Source: Streptosporangium becharense
Lineage (GTDB): Bacteria; Actinomycetota; Actinomycetes; Streptosporangiales; Streptosporangiaceae
NCBI RefSeq assembly: GCF_014204985.1
Contig: NZ_JACHMP010000001.1
Location: 3,348,001-3,412,000 of the forward strand
Length of the DNA: 64,000 nucleotides
Direction of reading: 5' to 3'
Positions within the stretch are counted from its first letter, which is position 1. Each line of letters starts with the position of its first letter. The position numbers were made by a program, and so were the translations under genes. The notes beneath the pieces are model-generated. The model had not been told where the DNA came from, did not search any database, and saw only the letters and a list, made by a program, of their open reading frames with translations. Of this stretch, positions 1 to 8,810 are shown one piece after another.

Positions 1-357
1 GACGACGCCGAACATCTCGAAGGTCTCACGCTCGTGCCAGTCGGCGCCGCGGAAGACGCCGACGGCGCTCGGCAGCCGGGGCTCGGCGCGCGGCACCCGG
101 GTGCGCAGCAGCAGGTGGGCGTGGGAGGTCGGGTTGAAGACGTGCGCGACGACGGCGAACTCGTCGGGCGGCTCGTCCACCGCGGTGAGCCAGTCGAAGA
201 ACTCGTACCCCCGGACGCGGGCGAACTCCAGCAGGCCGGTCCAGTCGGCGGGGGGCACGTCGACGGTGATCTCGCCGAAGGACTCCGACAGGCGGGCACG
301 CCCGCCGTACCGCTCCTCGATCGCCCCGCCGATCGTCTCTCCGGTCGCGTCAGGCAT
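1..357 (-). CDS. nuoC: NADH-quinone oxidoreductase subunit C, N-terminal part
   Basis: NuoC belongs to the peripheral arm of respiratory complex I and contacts the quinone-reducing module. The window holds only the first 119 codons, because the gene runs off the left edge on the minus strand. The translated part ends with [14 protein letters not shown], which matches the subunit-C signature (H-x-R-E-x-x-D/E-M-F-G). The ATG at 355-357 overlaps the end of nuoB (stop at 350-352), so translation is probably coupled, as is usual in nuo operons. No oddity is visible in this part. Confidence 0.93.
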   Translation of the reverse strand, partial: MPDATGETIGGAIEERYGGRARLSESFGEITVDVPPADWTGLLEFARVRGYEFFDWLTAVDEPPDEFAVVAHVFNPTSHAHLLLRTRVPRAEPRLPSAVGVFRGADWHERETFEMFGVV

Positions 358-856
358 AACGGTCACCCAGGTTCTCCGCGGCGATCTTCTCCTGGAGCAT
401 CATGATGCCGTGGAGCAGGGCCTCGGGCCGGGGCGGGCAGCCGGGGACGTAGACGTCGACCGGGATGATCTGGTCGACGCCCTTGGTCACACAGTAGGAG
501 TCCCAGTAGGGGCCGCCGGAGTTGGAGCAGGCACCGAAGGAGATCACGTACTTGGGATCGGGCATCTGCTCGTAGAGCCGCTTGACCGCGGGGGCCATCT
601 TGTCGGTGACCGTACCCGAGACGATCATCAGATCGGCCTGCCGGGGGCCGTTGGCGAAGGGGATGACCCCGAACCTGATGAAGTCGTGCCGGCTCATCGA
701 GGTCGCGATGAACTCGATCGCGCAGCAGGCCAGGCCGAAGTTGAACGCCCACAGCGAGTAACGCCTCCCCCAGTTGAGGATGAAGCGCATGGGTTTGGGA
801 GCCAGCCGCGAGACCGGCCCCACGGTGGGCATCGGGAGATCCGCCATGACACGCAT
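350..856 (-). CDS. nuoB: NADH-quinone oxidoreductase subunit B
   Basis: NuoB binds the terminal 4Fe-4S cluster N2, which passes electrons to quinone. The 168-residue product has the expected cysteine ligands: the adjacent pair in LACCAIEF, one in [12 protein letters not shown] and one in [10 protein letters not shown]. The length is a little below the usual 170-200 residues. Two starts are possible, at 856 (MRVMAD...) and three codons later at 847. A GGAGGA lies only about 3 bases before the first ATG, so the second may be used. It is unusually far (235 bp) from the upstream nuoA. Confidence 0.95.
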   Translation of the reverse strand: MRVMADLPMPTVGPVSRLAPKPMRFILNWGRRYSLWAFNFGLACCAIEFIATSMSRHDFIRFGVIPFANGPRQADLMIVSGTVTDKMAPAVKRLYEQMPDPKYVISFGACSNSGGPYWDSYCVTKGVDQIIPVDVYVPGCPPRPEALLHGIMMLQEKIAAENLGDRYA

Positions 857-975
857 TCTCCTCCAGAGTCGGTGGCCGTGCCCGCCCGGCGTGCCCCCGC
901 CCGCGGGCCCCGGGTGCGGGCCCCGCGGGTGGGCTCCCGATCGGGCCCGCTCAGCCCCCGGGTTCCCGCGCGCTC

Positions 976-1095
976 GGGCCCTCGTGCGTCCGCGCCTCGG
1001 GTTCCCGGGCCCTCGTGCGTCCGCGCCTCGGGTTCCCGGGTTCTCAAGTTCTCAAGTTCTCGGGTTCTCGGGTTCTCGGGTTCTCGGGTTCTCAG
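976..1095. repeat. Tandem repeats filling the nuoA-nuoB gap
   Basis: Two perfect 31-bp tandem copies (976-1006 and 1007-1037) are followed directly by seven copies of an octamer (GTTCTCGG with GTTCTCAA/GTTCTCAG variants) from 1040 to 1095. The last octamer contains the nuoA stop codon (1092-1094, minus strand). In most bacteria nuoA and nuoB are only a few bases apart, so this is inserted or expanded sequence inside an operon. No open reading frame with coding bias is visible in it. Confidence 0.9.
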
Positions 1096-1490
1096 GTCCA
1101 GGTGAGCACGCGCTTGCGCCACGCGTAAAGGATCCCGAGCGCGATGAAGCCGAGGAAGACGAACATCTCGGCCAGCGTGGTCAACCCGAACCCGGGCGTC
1201 GCGAAGATCGTCGCCCAGGGGAAGAGGAAGACCGCGTCGACCGCGAAGATCACGTACAGGTAGGTGAAGACGTAGTAGCGGATCTGCGACTGGGCCCACC
1301 CCTCACCCACCGGGTCGACACCGCACTCGTAGGTCAGCAGCTTCTCAGGGGTAGGACGGCTGGGCCGGAGCGCCCGGTTGACGGCCAGCGCTCCGGCGAC
1401 GATCACCAGGCCGATCGCGAACAGCGCCACGACCACCCCGTAAGAGGCGAAATATCCCTCCACAGCCGCTCCTTCCGCGAGCCCGGCCAT
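1092..1490 (-). CDS. nuoA: NADH-quinone oxidoreductase subunit A
   Basis: NuoA is a small membrane subunit of complex I. The 132-residue product has three hydrophobic helices (about residues 16-38, 78-98 and 103-122). It also has the conserved loop YECGVDPVGEGW, whose acidic and cysteine residues lie near the quinone cavity, followed by RYYVFTYLYVIFAVDAVFLFPWA. A GGAG lies about 9 bases before the ATG at 1490. It is the first gene of the visible operon (nuoA-nuoB-nuoC, minus strand). Its stop codon lies in an octamer repeat array. Confidence 0.95.
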   Translation of the reverse strand: MAGLAEGAAVEGYFASYGVVVALFAIGLVIVAGALAVNRALRPSRPTPEKLLTYECGVDPVGEGWAQSQIRYYVFTYLYVIFAVDAVFLFPWATIFATPGFGLTTLAEMFVFLGFIALGILYAWRKRVLTWT

Positions 1491-1623
1491 GCCAAGGGTC
1501 TCCCATCACCTATAGCAGTATCCACCTTCTCCGTCACGGAGTGAAGCCGACAAACCCGGCACCTATAAAGCCTGAGCCCATTTAACTTAAAGCCCCGGTA
1601 AACAGGGGGGTCTCACATTTAGT
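1491..1623. promoter_or_regulatory. Divergent promoter region between nuoA and the deacetylase gene
   Basis: This 133-bp spacer separates the divergent nuo operon and the deacetylase gene at 1624. It is locally AT-richer than its surroundings (for example around 1560-1590), as expected for promoters. I cannot place -35/-10 elements confidently. A G-run at 1606-1611 could serve as the ribosome binding site for the GTG at 1624. Confidence 0.5.
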
Positions 1624-3102
1624 GTGGCTTTCATGCCCAAAAAGCGATTCATCGGAGGAATCGCCTTGGCTGTCGCAACACTCACCGGTTGCGGCGTGGC
1701 CACCGCCTCCCCCAACGCGGACGACCCGGTCCCCGCGGAACCCACGATGATCGATTACGTGGATCCGTCGCTCGTCACCGGGCTGAGTACGCGCACGCTC
1801 TCCACCGGGGACTCCGGCAGCCGGCACGTCCACGCCGTCTACCCCTCCCTCGCCGACGCCCCGCGTCTCACCGAGAAACTCCGCCGGACGGTGACCGGCC
1901 ACCTCGCCCGGTTCGCCCCCGGCCGGACGCCCCCCGAGCCCGGCGCCGAGCTCAACGTGGACTGGCAACTGGCCGCCGTGTCCGCCGAGGCCGTGGGAGT
2001 GCGGCTGCGTGTCGGCCGGTCGGCGGGCGCCGACTGGCGCGAGTCCCGGACGACGATCTGGTACGACCGGGTGGACCGGCGGGCCATGGACTCGGCCGAT
2101 CTGCTCAAGGATCGCGCCGCACTGGAGATGCTGGCCCGGAGGGTCCGGGCCGAGCTGGCCGGGCGGAGCTCGACGGTGAACCCGGACGTCGTCAGGCCGG
2201 ATCGGGAGATGTTCGACTCCATCGGCTTCAACCCCCGCGGCGACCTCGTCGTGGAGTTCGACGACCGGCAGGTGAGCCCGCGGACGGCGGGCCGGCTGGC
2301 GGTCGCCGTGCCCTCCGCCGAGGCCCGGCCGCTGCTGTCGGCGGCCGGGGAGCGAGCACGCCGGGCGGCCGTGCGGACGACGGAGCCTCCGGCCGCCGCT
2401 TCGCCCCAGGAAGCCCTCCTGGCGGCGAGCGCGGCCCGGCCCCCGGCACGGAGCACCAGGGCGGGCAGCGTGGACTGCGCGAAGCTCAAATGCGTGGCGC
2501 TCACCTACGACGACGGGCCGGGCCCCGAGACCGGGCGGCTGCTGGACATCCTGGGCCGATTCGGAGCGCGGGCCACCTTCTTCAGCGTCGGCTCCAACGC
2601 CTCGGCCCACCCGGAGCTGCTGGTACGGATGCGCGACGAGGGCCATCTGGTGGCCAACCACACCTGGTCGCACCGCGACCTCACCGCGTTGTCCTCCGCG
2701 AGGATCTCCGACCAGCTCACCCGCGCGCAGCAGTCGATCACCCAGTCGATCGGGCAGGTCCCCACGCTGATGCGGCCCCCGTACGGCTCGGCCGACGGGC
2801 ACGTCGCCTCCCTCGCGGCCAGACTGGGCATGTCGGTGGTCCACTGGAGCGTCGACTCCCGGGACCGGCGCACCTCCGACCCCCGGGAGATCGTCGAGCG
2901 TGTCGTCGGCCAGACCCGGCCCGGCGCGATCGTCCTCATGCACGACGTGTACGGCGCGACCGTGGACGCCGCTCCGGAGATCCTGCGCCGGCTGGGCGAA
3001 GAGGGCTATATCTTTGTCACCGTTCCCGAGTTGTACGGGAGCCGGGAGATGCAGCCGGGCGTGACATACGACGCCGGTCCGGGCCGTCCTCCGGGGGAAT
3101 AG
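1624..3102 (+). CDS. Secreted polysaccharide deacetylase (CE4/NodB), lipoprotein
   Basis: This protein probably removes N-acetyl groups from peptidoglycan or another cell-envelope glycan outside the membrane. Residues 1-25 form a lipoprotein signal with a lipobox around LTGC. Residues about 40-230 resemble the DUF3298-type domain found before the catalytic domain in PdaC-like enzymes; that assignment is by general resemblance. The NodB domain follows from about residue 285, with TYDDGPG (residues 294-300, the catalytic and metal-binding Asp pair), the metal-binding NHTWSH, RPPYG, and a C-terminal VLMHDVY. The GTG at 1624 is used as start, and an ATG three codons later is possible. The usual DWRD motif is replaced by VDSRDRR. 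It stands alone between nuo and korAB. Confidence 0.88.
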   Translation: MAFMPKKRFIGGIALAVATLTGCGVATASPNADDPVPAEPTMIDYVDPSLVTGLSTRTLSTGDSGSRHVHAVYPSLADAPRLTEKLRRTVTGHLARFAPGRTPPEPGAELNVDWQLAAVSAEAVGVRLRVGRSAGADWRESRTTIWYDRVDRRAMDSADLLKDRAALEMLARRVRAELAGRSSTVNPDVVRPDREMFDSIGFNPRGDLVVEFDDRQVSPRTAGRLAVAVPSAEARPLLSAAGERARRAAVRTTEPPAAASPQEALLAASAARPPARSTRAGSVDCAKLKCVALTYDDGPGPETGRLLDILGRFGARATFFSVGSNASAHPELLVRMRDEGHLVANHTWSHRDLTALSSARISDQLTRAQQSITQSIGQVPTLMRPPYGSADGHVASLAARLGMSVVHWSVDSRDRRTSDPREIVERVVGQTRPGAIVLMHDVYGATVDAAPEILRRLGEEGYIFVTVPELYGSREMQPGVTYDAGPGRPPGE

Positions 3103-3117
3103 CGGGCAACGTCATAA

Positions 3118-3145
3118 CCTCCGGCTATGAGCCCATAGCCGGAGG
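3118..3145. terminator. Perfect hairpin after the deacetylase gene
   Basis: An 11-bp perfect inverted repeat (CCTCCGGCTAT / ATAGCCGGAGG) surrounds a 6-base loop, 16 bases after the stop codon. There is no T-run behind it, so it would be an actinobacterial-type hairpin terminator. Its symmetry would also suit a protein-binding site. Confidence 0.6.
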
Positions 3146-3496
3146 CGATGGGAGCGACGCGGGGGCGAGACATATAGTTAGGCATCGTGACCCCAACTGT
3201 CCTTTTCGGCCGCCTGCACATTGATCTGTGTCGGCTCGCTGCCGGGCTCTGTCGGGCGAATCGCTCACGATCGTGACTCTCCGTTAGGCCGAGCGCCGGT
3301 TCGTCCGGTCCCGGCCTCGATGCTCGATGCCCGTCTCCCCCAGGTTTCGACTCAGCGGCCGTCAAGGATATGCGACGAATGTCACTCTCCTCCGCCGAGT
3401 GGGACGCGAAAGCTATGCGTGACTCCGAGGAACTAGCATGGAAATAGGAATGTGCCACAACCAACGGCGCCATGTCGCGTCGAGGAGGACTGAGCT
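3146..3496 (+). promoter_or_regulatory. Upstream region of korAB
   Basis: This 351-bp stretch shows no credible gene; its short reading frames lack third-position GC bias. It should hold the korAB promoter. TATAGT at 3173-3178 and TAGCAT at 3434-3439 both fit the loose actinobacterial -10 pattern TANNNT, but I see no convincing -35 partner. A strong ribosome binding site (GAGGAGG) lies at about 3481-3487, before the GTG at 3497. Confidence 0.45.
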
Positions 3497-5350
3497 GTGA
3501 CCAAGCAGGTTCAGCAACTCGACCGCGTGATCATCCGGTTCGCCGGCGACTCCGGCGACGGCATGCAGCTGACCGGTGATCGCTTCACGGCGGGAACGGC
3601 GGAGTTCGGCAACGACCTGTCCACCCTCCCCAACTTCCCCGCCGAGATCCGCGCTCCCGCAGGCACCCTGCCGGGCGTGTCGAGCTTCCAGCTGCACTTC
3701 GCCGACCATGACATCCTCACCCCGGGTGACGCCCCCAACGTCCTGGTCGCGATGAACCCCGCCGCGCTGAAGGCCAACCTGCCCGACCTGCCCCGCGGCG
3801 CCGACATCATCGCCAACACCGACGAGTTCACCAAGCGCAACCTGCAGAAGGTCGGCTACGACGCCAACCCGCTGGAGGACGACTCGCTCGCCGAGTGGCG
3901 GGTCCACGCCGTGCCGCTGACCTCGCTGGCGGTCAGGGCCCTGGAGGGCTTCGACCTGTCCAAGAAGGACGCCGAGCGCTCCAAGAACATGTTCGCCCTC
4001 GGTCTGCTGAGCTGGCTCTACCACCGGCCCACCGAGGCGACGATCCAGTTCCTGGAGAACAAGTTCGCCAAGAAGCCCGACATCGCCAAGGCCAACATCG
4101 CGGCCTTCCAGGCGGGCTGGAACTACGGTGAGACCACCGAGGCCTTCTCGGTCTCCTACGAGGTCAAGCCGGCCAAGCTGCCCCCCGGCGTCTACCGCAA
4201 CATCTCCGGCAACCAGGCCCTGGCCTACGGCCTGATCGCCGCGTCGGTGAAGTCGGGGCTGCCGCTGTTCCTCGGGTCCTACCCGATCACACCGGCCAGC
4301 GACATCCTGCACGAGTTGTCCAAGCACAAGCGGTTCGGCATCCGCAGCTTCCAGGCCGAGGACGAGATCGCCGGCGTCGGCGCGGCCCTCGGCGCATCCT
4401 TCGGCGGGGCCCTGGGCGTCACCACGACCTCCGGCCCCGGCGTGGCGCTGAAGGCCGAGACCGTCGGCCTCGCGGTCACCACGGAGCTGCCGCTCATCGT
4501 GGTCGACGTGCAGCGCGCCGGGCCCAGCACCGGCATGCCCACCAAGACCGAGCAGACCGACCTGCTGATGGCCATGTTCGGCCGCAACGGCGAGTCGCCC
4601 CTGCCGATCGTGGCGCCGGCCACCCCCTCCGACTGCTTCGACGCGGCGGTGGAGGCGGCCAGGATCGCGGTGAAGTACCGCACGCCGGTCATGCTGCTCT
4701 CCGACGGCTACCTGGCCAACGGCTCCGAGCCGTGGAGGGTCCCGGCCTCGGCCGACCTGCCCGACATCTCCACCTCGTTCGCCGTCGAACCGAACGGCGA
4801 GGACGGGGTCACCTTCCTGCCGTTCAAGCGCGACGCCGAGACCCTCGCCCGGCCCTGGGCGATCCCCGGCACCGCGGGTCTCGAACACCGCATCGGCGGC
4901 ATCGAGAAGGCCGACGGCACCGGCAACATCTCCTACGATCCCAACAACCACGACAAGATGGTCCGGCTCCGCCAGGCCAAGATCGACGGGATCGCGCAGG
5001 ACATCCCGCCGCTGGAGGTGGACGACCCCGACGGCGACGCCCGCGTGCTGGTGCTCGGCTGGGGATCGACGTACGGGCCGATCGCGGCGGCGGTGCGGCG
5101 GATCAGGAGCGCCGGCGGCAAGGTCGCCCAGGCGCACCTGCGGCACCTCAACCCGCTGCCCGCCAACACCGGCGAGGTGCTGCGCTCCTACGACAGGGTG
5201 CTGCTGCCGGAGATCAACCTCGGCCAGCTGGCGCTGCTGCTCCGCGCCCGTTTCCTGGTCGACATCATCAGCTACAACCGCGTGCGCGGGCTTCCGTTCA
5301 AGGCCGAGGAACTGGCCGGCGTGATCCAGGACGTGATCGACAGTGAGTGA
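3497..5350 (+). CDS. korA: 2-oxoglutarate:ferredoxin oxidoreductase, alpha subunit
   Basis: With KorB this enzyme oxidatively decarboxylates a 2-oxo acid, most likely 2-oxoglutarate, to the acyl-CoA with ferredoxin as electron acceptor. The 617-residue product is the fused gamma-alpha form. The N-terminal gamma domain has GDSGDGMQLTGDRF (about residues 15-28). The alpha domain starts near residue 235 (GNQALAYGL) and carries the pyrimidine-binding PITPASDI and the loop TTSGPGVALKAE. A GAGGAGG ribosome site supports the GTG start. It overlaps korB by 8 bases, so the two are translationally coupled. Confidence 0.93.
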   Translation: MTKQVQQLDRVIIRFAGDSGDGMQLTGDRFTAGTAEFGNDLSTLPNFPAEIRAPAGTLPGVSSFQLHFADHDILTPGDAPNVLVAMNPAALKANLPDLPRGADIIANTDEFTKRNLQKVGYDANPLEDDSLAEWRVHAVPLTSLAVRALEGFDLSKKDAERSKNMFALGLLSWLYHRPTEATIQFLENKFAKKPDIAKANIAAFQAGWNYGETTEAFSVSYEVKPAKLPPGVYRNISGNQALAYGLIAASVKSGLPLFLGSYPITPASDILHELSKHKRFGIRSFQAEDEIAGVGAALGASFGGALGVTTTSGPGVALKAETVGLAVTTELPLIVVDVQRAGPSTGMPTKTEQTDLLMAMFGRNGESPLPIVAPATPSDCFDAAVEAARIAVKYRTPVMLLSDGYLANGSEPWRVPASADLPDISTSFAVEPNGEDGVTFLPFKRDAETLARPWAIPGTAGLEHRIGGIEKADGTGNISYDPNNHDKMVRLRQAKIDGIAQDIPPLEVDDPDGDARVLVLGWGSTYGPIAAAVRRIRSAGGKVAQAHLRHLNPLPANTGEVLRSYDRVLLPEINLGQLALLLRARFLVDIISYNRVRGLPFKAEELAGVIQDVIDSE

Positions 5351-6389
5351 GATCAAGAACGGCAGGGGCCTGTCTCTTGTCCCGAAGGCCGAGGCCAAGC
5401 TCGGGATGAAGGACTTCAAGTCCGACCAGGAGGTCCGCTGGTGCCCGGGATGCGGTGACTACGCCATCCTGGCCGCGGTGCAGTCGTTCGTGCCGGAGCT
5501 CGGGCTCAAGCGCGAGAACATGGTGTTCGTCTCGGGCATCGGCTGCTCCTCCCGGTTCCCGTACTACATGAACACCTACGGGTTCCACTCGATCCACGGC
5601 CGCGCTCCGGCGATCGCCACCGGCCTGGCCGCGTCGCGCCCCGACCTGTCCGTGTGGGTGATCACCGGTGACGGTGACTCGCTGTCCATCGGCGGCAACC
5701 ACCTCATCCACGCGCTGCGCCGCAACGTCAACCTGAACATCCTGCTGTTCAACAACAGGATCTACGGCCTGACGAAGGGCCAGTACTCCCCGACCTCCGA
5801 GGTCGGGAAGATCACCAAGTCCACCCCGATGGGCTCGCTGGACAAGCCGTTCAACCCGGTCTCGCTGGCCATCGGCGCCGAGGCGTCCTTCGTGGCCAGG
5901 ACCATCGACTCCGACCGCAAGCACCTGCAGTCGGTGCTGCGCGAGGCCGCCGAGCACAACGGCACCTCGCTGGTCGAGATCTACCAGAACTGCAACATCT
6001 TCAACGACGGCGCCTTCGACCAGCTGAAGGACCCGGAGCTGCGCGACGACATCACCCTGCGCCTGGAGCACGGCCGGCCGATCGTGTCCGCCTCCAAGGC
6101 GGTGCGGCGCACGGCCGACGGAAGCCTCGAGGTCGTCCCGAGGTCCTCGGTGAGCGAGGACGAGATCCTCGTCCACGACGCCCACCGTGCCGACCCGTCG
6201 CTGGCCTTCGCGCTCTCCCGGCTGGACGAGCCCGCCTTCGAGCACGTCCCGATCGGCGTCTTCCGCAGCGTCGACCGCCCCTCCTACGACGAGCTCATGG
6301 CCCGTCAGCTGGAGGAGGCCGTCGCGGGCAAGGGCGCCGGTGACCTGGACGACCTGCTGCTGGCCGGCGACACCTGGCGCATCGGCTGA
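5343..6389 (+). CDS. korB: 2-oxoglutarate:ferredoxin oxidoreductase, beta subunit
   Basis: KorB carries thiamine diphosphate and an iron-sulfur cluster. The 348-residue product shows WCPGCGDY near residue 37 and a further cysteine in SGIGCSSRFPYY. Its ThDP/Mg motif is GDGDSLSIGGNH, followed about 20 residues later by NN (LLFNNRIYGLTKGQYSPTS). The GTG start lies inside the end of korA. The pair sits close to the nuo genes, which fits an oxidative TCA route using a ferredoxin-linked enzyme. A clear terminator follows. Confidence 0.93.
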   Translation: MSEIKNGRGLSLVPKAEAKLGMKDFKSDQEVRWCPGCGDYAILAAVQSFVPELGLKRENMVFVSGIGCSSRFPYYMNTYGFHSIHGRAPAIATGLAASRPDLSVWVITGDGDSLSIGGNHLIHALRRNVNLNILLFNNRIYGLTKGQYSPTSEVGKITKSTPMGSLDKPFNPVSLAIGAEASFVARTIDSDRKHLQSVLREAAEHNGTSLVEIYQNCNIFNDGAFDQLKDPELRDDITLRLEHGRPIVSASKAVRRTADGSLEVVPRSSVSEDEILVHDAHRADPSLAFALSRLDEPAFEHVPIGVFRSVDRPSYDELMARQLEEAVAGKGAGDLDDLLLAGDTWRIG

Positions 6390-6426
6390 GACTCGGCCGG
6401 AGACGGCGTACCACCCGGCACACACG

Positions 6427-6464
6427 CGGAGCCCGCTCCCTCGGAGCGGGCTCCGTCGTTTTCG
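6427..6464 (+). terminator. Rho-independent terminator of korAB
   Basis: A 13-bp perfect stem (CGGAGCCCGCTCC / GGAGCGGGCTCCG, 6427-6455) with a 3-base loop is followed by TCGTTTTCG. It lies 38 bases after the korB stop and is the best-formed terminator in the window. Confidence 0.92.
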
Positions 6465-6740
6465 CCGGGGTCATGGTGCCGGGGCCGCCGGGTGGCCCGG
6501 AACCGGGGCGTCCGTGCCGCCGCGCCCGCCCATCCGGTGGTGGCAGCCGCCCCGCAGGGTCCCGCCAGCGCGTCCCGGGCCCGCCGGCGCCGGGGCGGAG
6601 TTCGGCGCGGGACTCCCGGATCTCCCTTCGGTGCGGTATGAATCTCCCCGGACCGTCCGGCGCCGTTTCCCGCGGCGGGACAGGCGGGTCCGCACAGTGA
6701 GAGCTCCCGGCAGAACTCGTCCCGAACGAGGAGAACGCAC
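6465..6740 (+). promoter_or_regulatory. Leader region of the exopolysaccharide locus
   Basis: I see no gene in these 276 bases; the frames that run through are GC-rich shadows. The region should carry the promoter of the first exopolysaccharide gene. GAGGAG at about 6728-6733, 7 bases before the ATG at 6741, is a good ribosome binding site. Confidence 0.4.
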
Positions 6741-7733
6741 ATGCTCAACACGGCGGCACACACCCCCGAACCCGGAACGGAAGATCACTGGCGCGGCAGG
6801 TCCGTCCTGGTGACGGGCGCCACCGGTTTCATCGGCGCCCACCTGGTCCGCCGCCTCGGCGCGCTCGGCGCCGAGGTCCACGCGGTCAGCCGCAGGCCCC
6901 ACGTCCGGCACGGTGAACGCGTCCGGCAGGGCGAAGGCGCGCGGCCCGGCGGAGCGTCCGTGGATCCGGTCTGGCACGTCGCCGACGTCGGCGACGCCCG
7001 AGCGGTCGGGGAACTGGTGGAGAAGTCCCGGCCCGACGTCGTCTTCCACCTGGCCAGCGAGGTGGCGGGGGCCCGTGACCGGCGGCTGGTCCTGCCGATG
7101 ATGCGCGCCAACCTCGCCAGTGTGGTGAACCTGCTCACCGCCGTCTCCGAGACGCCGGGGACGAGGCTGGTGCTCGCCGGGTCGTCGGAGGAGCCCCGGG
7201 CCGAGGAGGGCGAGACGGTGCCGTCCTCGCCCTACGCGGTGGCCAAGTGGGCCGCCGCCGGGTACGCGCGGATGTTCCACCGGCTGTGGGACGTCCCGGT
7301 CGTCAACCTGCGGATCGGTATGGTCTACGGGCCCGGCCAGGCCGACACGCGCAAGCTCGTGCCGTACGTGACGCTCGCGCTGCTGCGGGGCGAGGCGCCG
7401 GAGCTCTCCAGCGGGACGCGTGAGCTCGACTGGATCCACGTCGACGACGTGGTCGACGCCTTCCTCGCCGCCGCGCGGGCGGACGGGGCCGCGGGGCGGG
7501 ACTTCGACATCGGCAGCGGTACCCGGACGTCGATCCGCGACACCGTGGAGCTCCTGGCCCGGATCGTCGGCTCCTCCGTGCGTCCCCGGTACGGCGCCAT
7601 CGGGGACCGCGCGCTGGACAGCGCCCGGATCGCCGACCTCGTCCCGGCCGCCGACGTGCTGGGGTGGTGCCCGCGCGTCGAGCTGGAGGCGGGGCTGCGG
7701 CAGACCGTCGACTGGTACGCCCGCCCCCTGTGA
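6741..7733 (+). CDS. NAD-dependent epimerase/dehydratase (extended SDR)
   Basis: This is a sugar-nucleotide-modifying enzyme of the extended short-chain dehydrogenase family, acting in the cytoplasm on an NDP-sugar. The 330-residue product has the NAD-binding TGATGFIGAHL (about residues 26-36), a catalytic-region serine pair in AGSSEE, and the YxxxK motif in SPYAVAKWAAAGY. A family-typical RIGMVYGPGQ follows. The substrate cannot be told from sequence; UDP-glucose/GDP-mannose-type epimerases and CDP-sugar enzymes are alternatives. It opens the plus-strand part of the exopolysaccharide locus. Confidence 0.8.
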   Translation: MLNTAAHTPEPGTEDHWRGRSVLVTGATGFIGAHLVRRLGALGAEVHAVSRRPHVRHGERVRQGEGARPGGASVDPVWHVADVGDARAVGELVEKSRPDVVFHLASEVAGARDRRLVLPMMRANLASVVNLLTAVSETPGTRLVLAGSSEEPRAEEGETVPSSPYAVAKWAAAGYARMFHRLWDVPVVNLRIGMVYGPGQADTRKLVPYVTLALLRGEAPELSSGTRELDWIHVDDVVDAFLAAARADGAAGRDFDIGSGTRTSIRDTVELLARIVGSSVRPRYGAIGDRALDSARIADLVPAADVLGWCPRVELEAGLRQTVDWYARPL

Positions 7734-7745
7734 GAACCCCCGGGT

Positions 7746-7821
7746 CACCGGCCGGTGCGCCGCCCCATGGCACCGGCCGGTGCGTCCGCCTCCCGCGAGG
7801 CCCGGAAGCCGCCGGCCGGTG
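7746..7821. repeat. Three copies of a GC palindrome after the epimerase gene
   Basis: The 12-bp palindrome CACCGGCCGGTG occurs at 7746-7757 and 7771-7782, and an 11-base variant GCCGGCCGGTG occurs at 7811-7821. The first two sit in a longer repeat. Each copy could fold, and neighbouring copies could pair, so a transcription-termination role is plausible but unproven. Confidence 0.55.
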
Positions 7822-7998
7822 TGTCCACGTCAGATCAGACCCTTCACGCCATAACCGGATATCAGTATGAGTACAGACCGTAATCAGAAGAGAGGGAAAT
7901 GTAACGACTGAGCCCGCTGCTCGATATGAATCACGTGTGAGACTTCGCCGAGGCGCCACCCCCGGAATCGGGGGTGCCGGACAGGATCGGGGGCACGG

Positions 7999-8664
7999 GT
8001 GCGTTCGGTCGTCAACCTCACGGTGCACGGTATCGGTGAGCCCGGCCGCGAGCTCGATCCCGGCGAGGACGCGACCTGGGTCAGCGTCGACCGGTTCGAG
8101 CGGGTCCTCGACGAGGTGGCCGGCCGGTGGGACGTACGGATCACCTTCGACGACGGCAACGCCTCGGATGTGGAGATCGCCCTCCCGCGGCTCCTCGACC
8201 GGGGTCTCACCGCGGAGTTCTTCGTGCTGGCGGGGCTGCTGGGCGAGCCGGGCAGGCTCGACCGCGCCGGGGTGCGCGAGCTGGTGGCGGCGGGCATGCG
8301 GGTGGGGTCGCATGGCTGGGCCCACCGCGACTGGCGGCGACTGGACGCGCGGCAGGCGACGCAGGAGATCACCGACGCCGGCCGGCTCCTCGGTGAGATC
8401 GTCGGACGGCCGGTGTCCCGGGTGGCCATCCCCTTCGGCTCCTACGACCGGCACGTGCTGAGCCGGTTGAGGCGGGCACGTGTGACACGGGCCTACACCA
8501 GCGACGGCGGCCGGGCCCGGCCGGGTGCCTGGCTCCAGGCACGCAACAGCCTCCGCCACGACCTCGAACCGGGATGGGCCCGCCGGCTCCTGGAGATCCG
8601 CCCCTCCCCGGTGCTGCGTGCCCGCCGGACGGCCGCCCGCCTGGTCAAGCGCGTTCGTGGCTGA
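7999..8664 (+). CDS. Polysaccharide deacetylase (CE4/NodB), cytoplasmic type
   Basis: The 221-residue product is a compact NodB domain with no signal peptide. The catalytic pair is in RITFDDGNAS (about residue 50), the metal-binding histidines are in GSHGWAHRDW (about residue 98), and IPFGSYD forms the third motif. It may deacetylate a lipid-linked or nucleotide-linked intermediate of the neighbouring exopolysaccharide pathway. The GTG at 7999 is preferred because the conserved region begins soon after. It is much shorter than the secreted CE4 enzyme at 1624 and is not a close copy. Confidence 0.8.
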   Translation: MRSVVNLTVHGIGEPGRELDPGEDATWVSVDRFERVLDEVAGRWDVRITFDDGNASDVEIALPRLLDRGLTAEFFVLAGLLGEPGRLDRAGVRELVAAGMRVGSHGWAHRDWRRLDARQATQEITDAGRLLGEIVGRPVSRVAIPFGSYDRHVLSRLRRARVTRAYTSDGGRARPGAWLQARNSLRHDLEPGWARRLLEIRPSPVLRARRTAARLVKRVRG

Positions 8665-8674
8665 CCGTCCCGCT

Positions 8675-8735
8675 CCCGGGTCCCGGCGGCTCCGGCCCCA
8701 CGCGATCCCCGGGTCCCGGCGGCTCCGGCCCCACG
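8675..8735. repeat. Two tandem 28-bp copies just downstream of the deacetylase gene
   Basis: A 28-bp element occurs at 8675-8702 and again at 8708-8735 (period 33). It begins CCCGGGTCCCGGCGG. The array starts 10 bases after the stop codon at 8662-8664 and fills much of the gap to the next gene. Confidence 0.85.
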
Positions 8736-8810
8736 TAACCCTCTGGCCCGATCTGACGGCCTCCACCCCGGCCGGTGCCGACGTGCCCGGCCCCGCCTCC
8801 CTGGAACGTG

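Noticed and set aside
3006-3473. A minus-strand frame of 155 codons between the deacetylase and korA genes
   Set aside because: It lacks third-position GC bias and family features, and it overlaps the deacetylase 3' end and the hairpin.
3413-5419. A minus-strand open frame of 668 codons opposite korA
   Set aside because: korA is unmistakable on the plus strand, and the opposite frame has shadow-like composition (Gly, Val, Gln, Arg, Asp).
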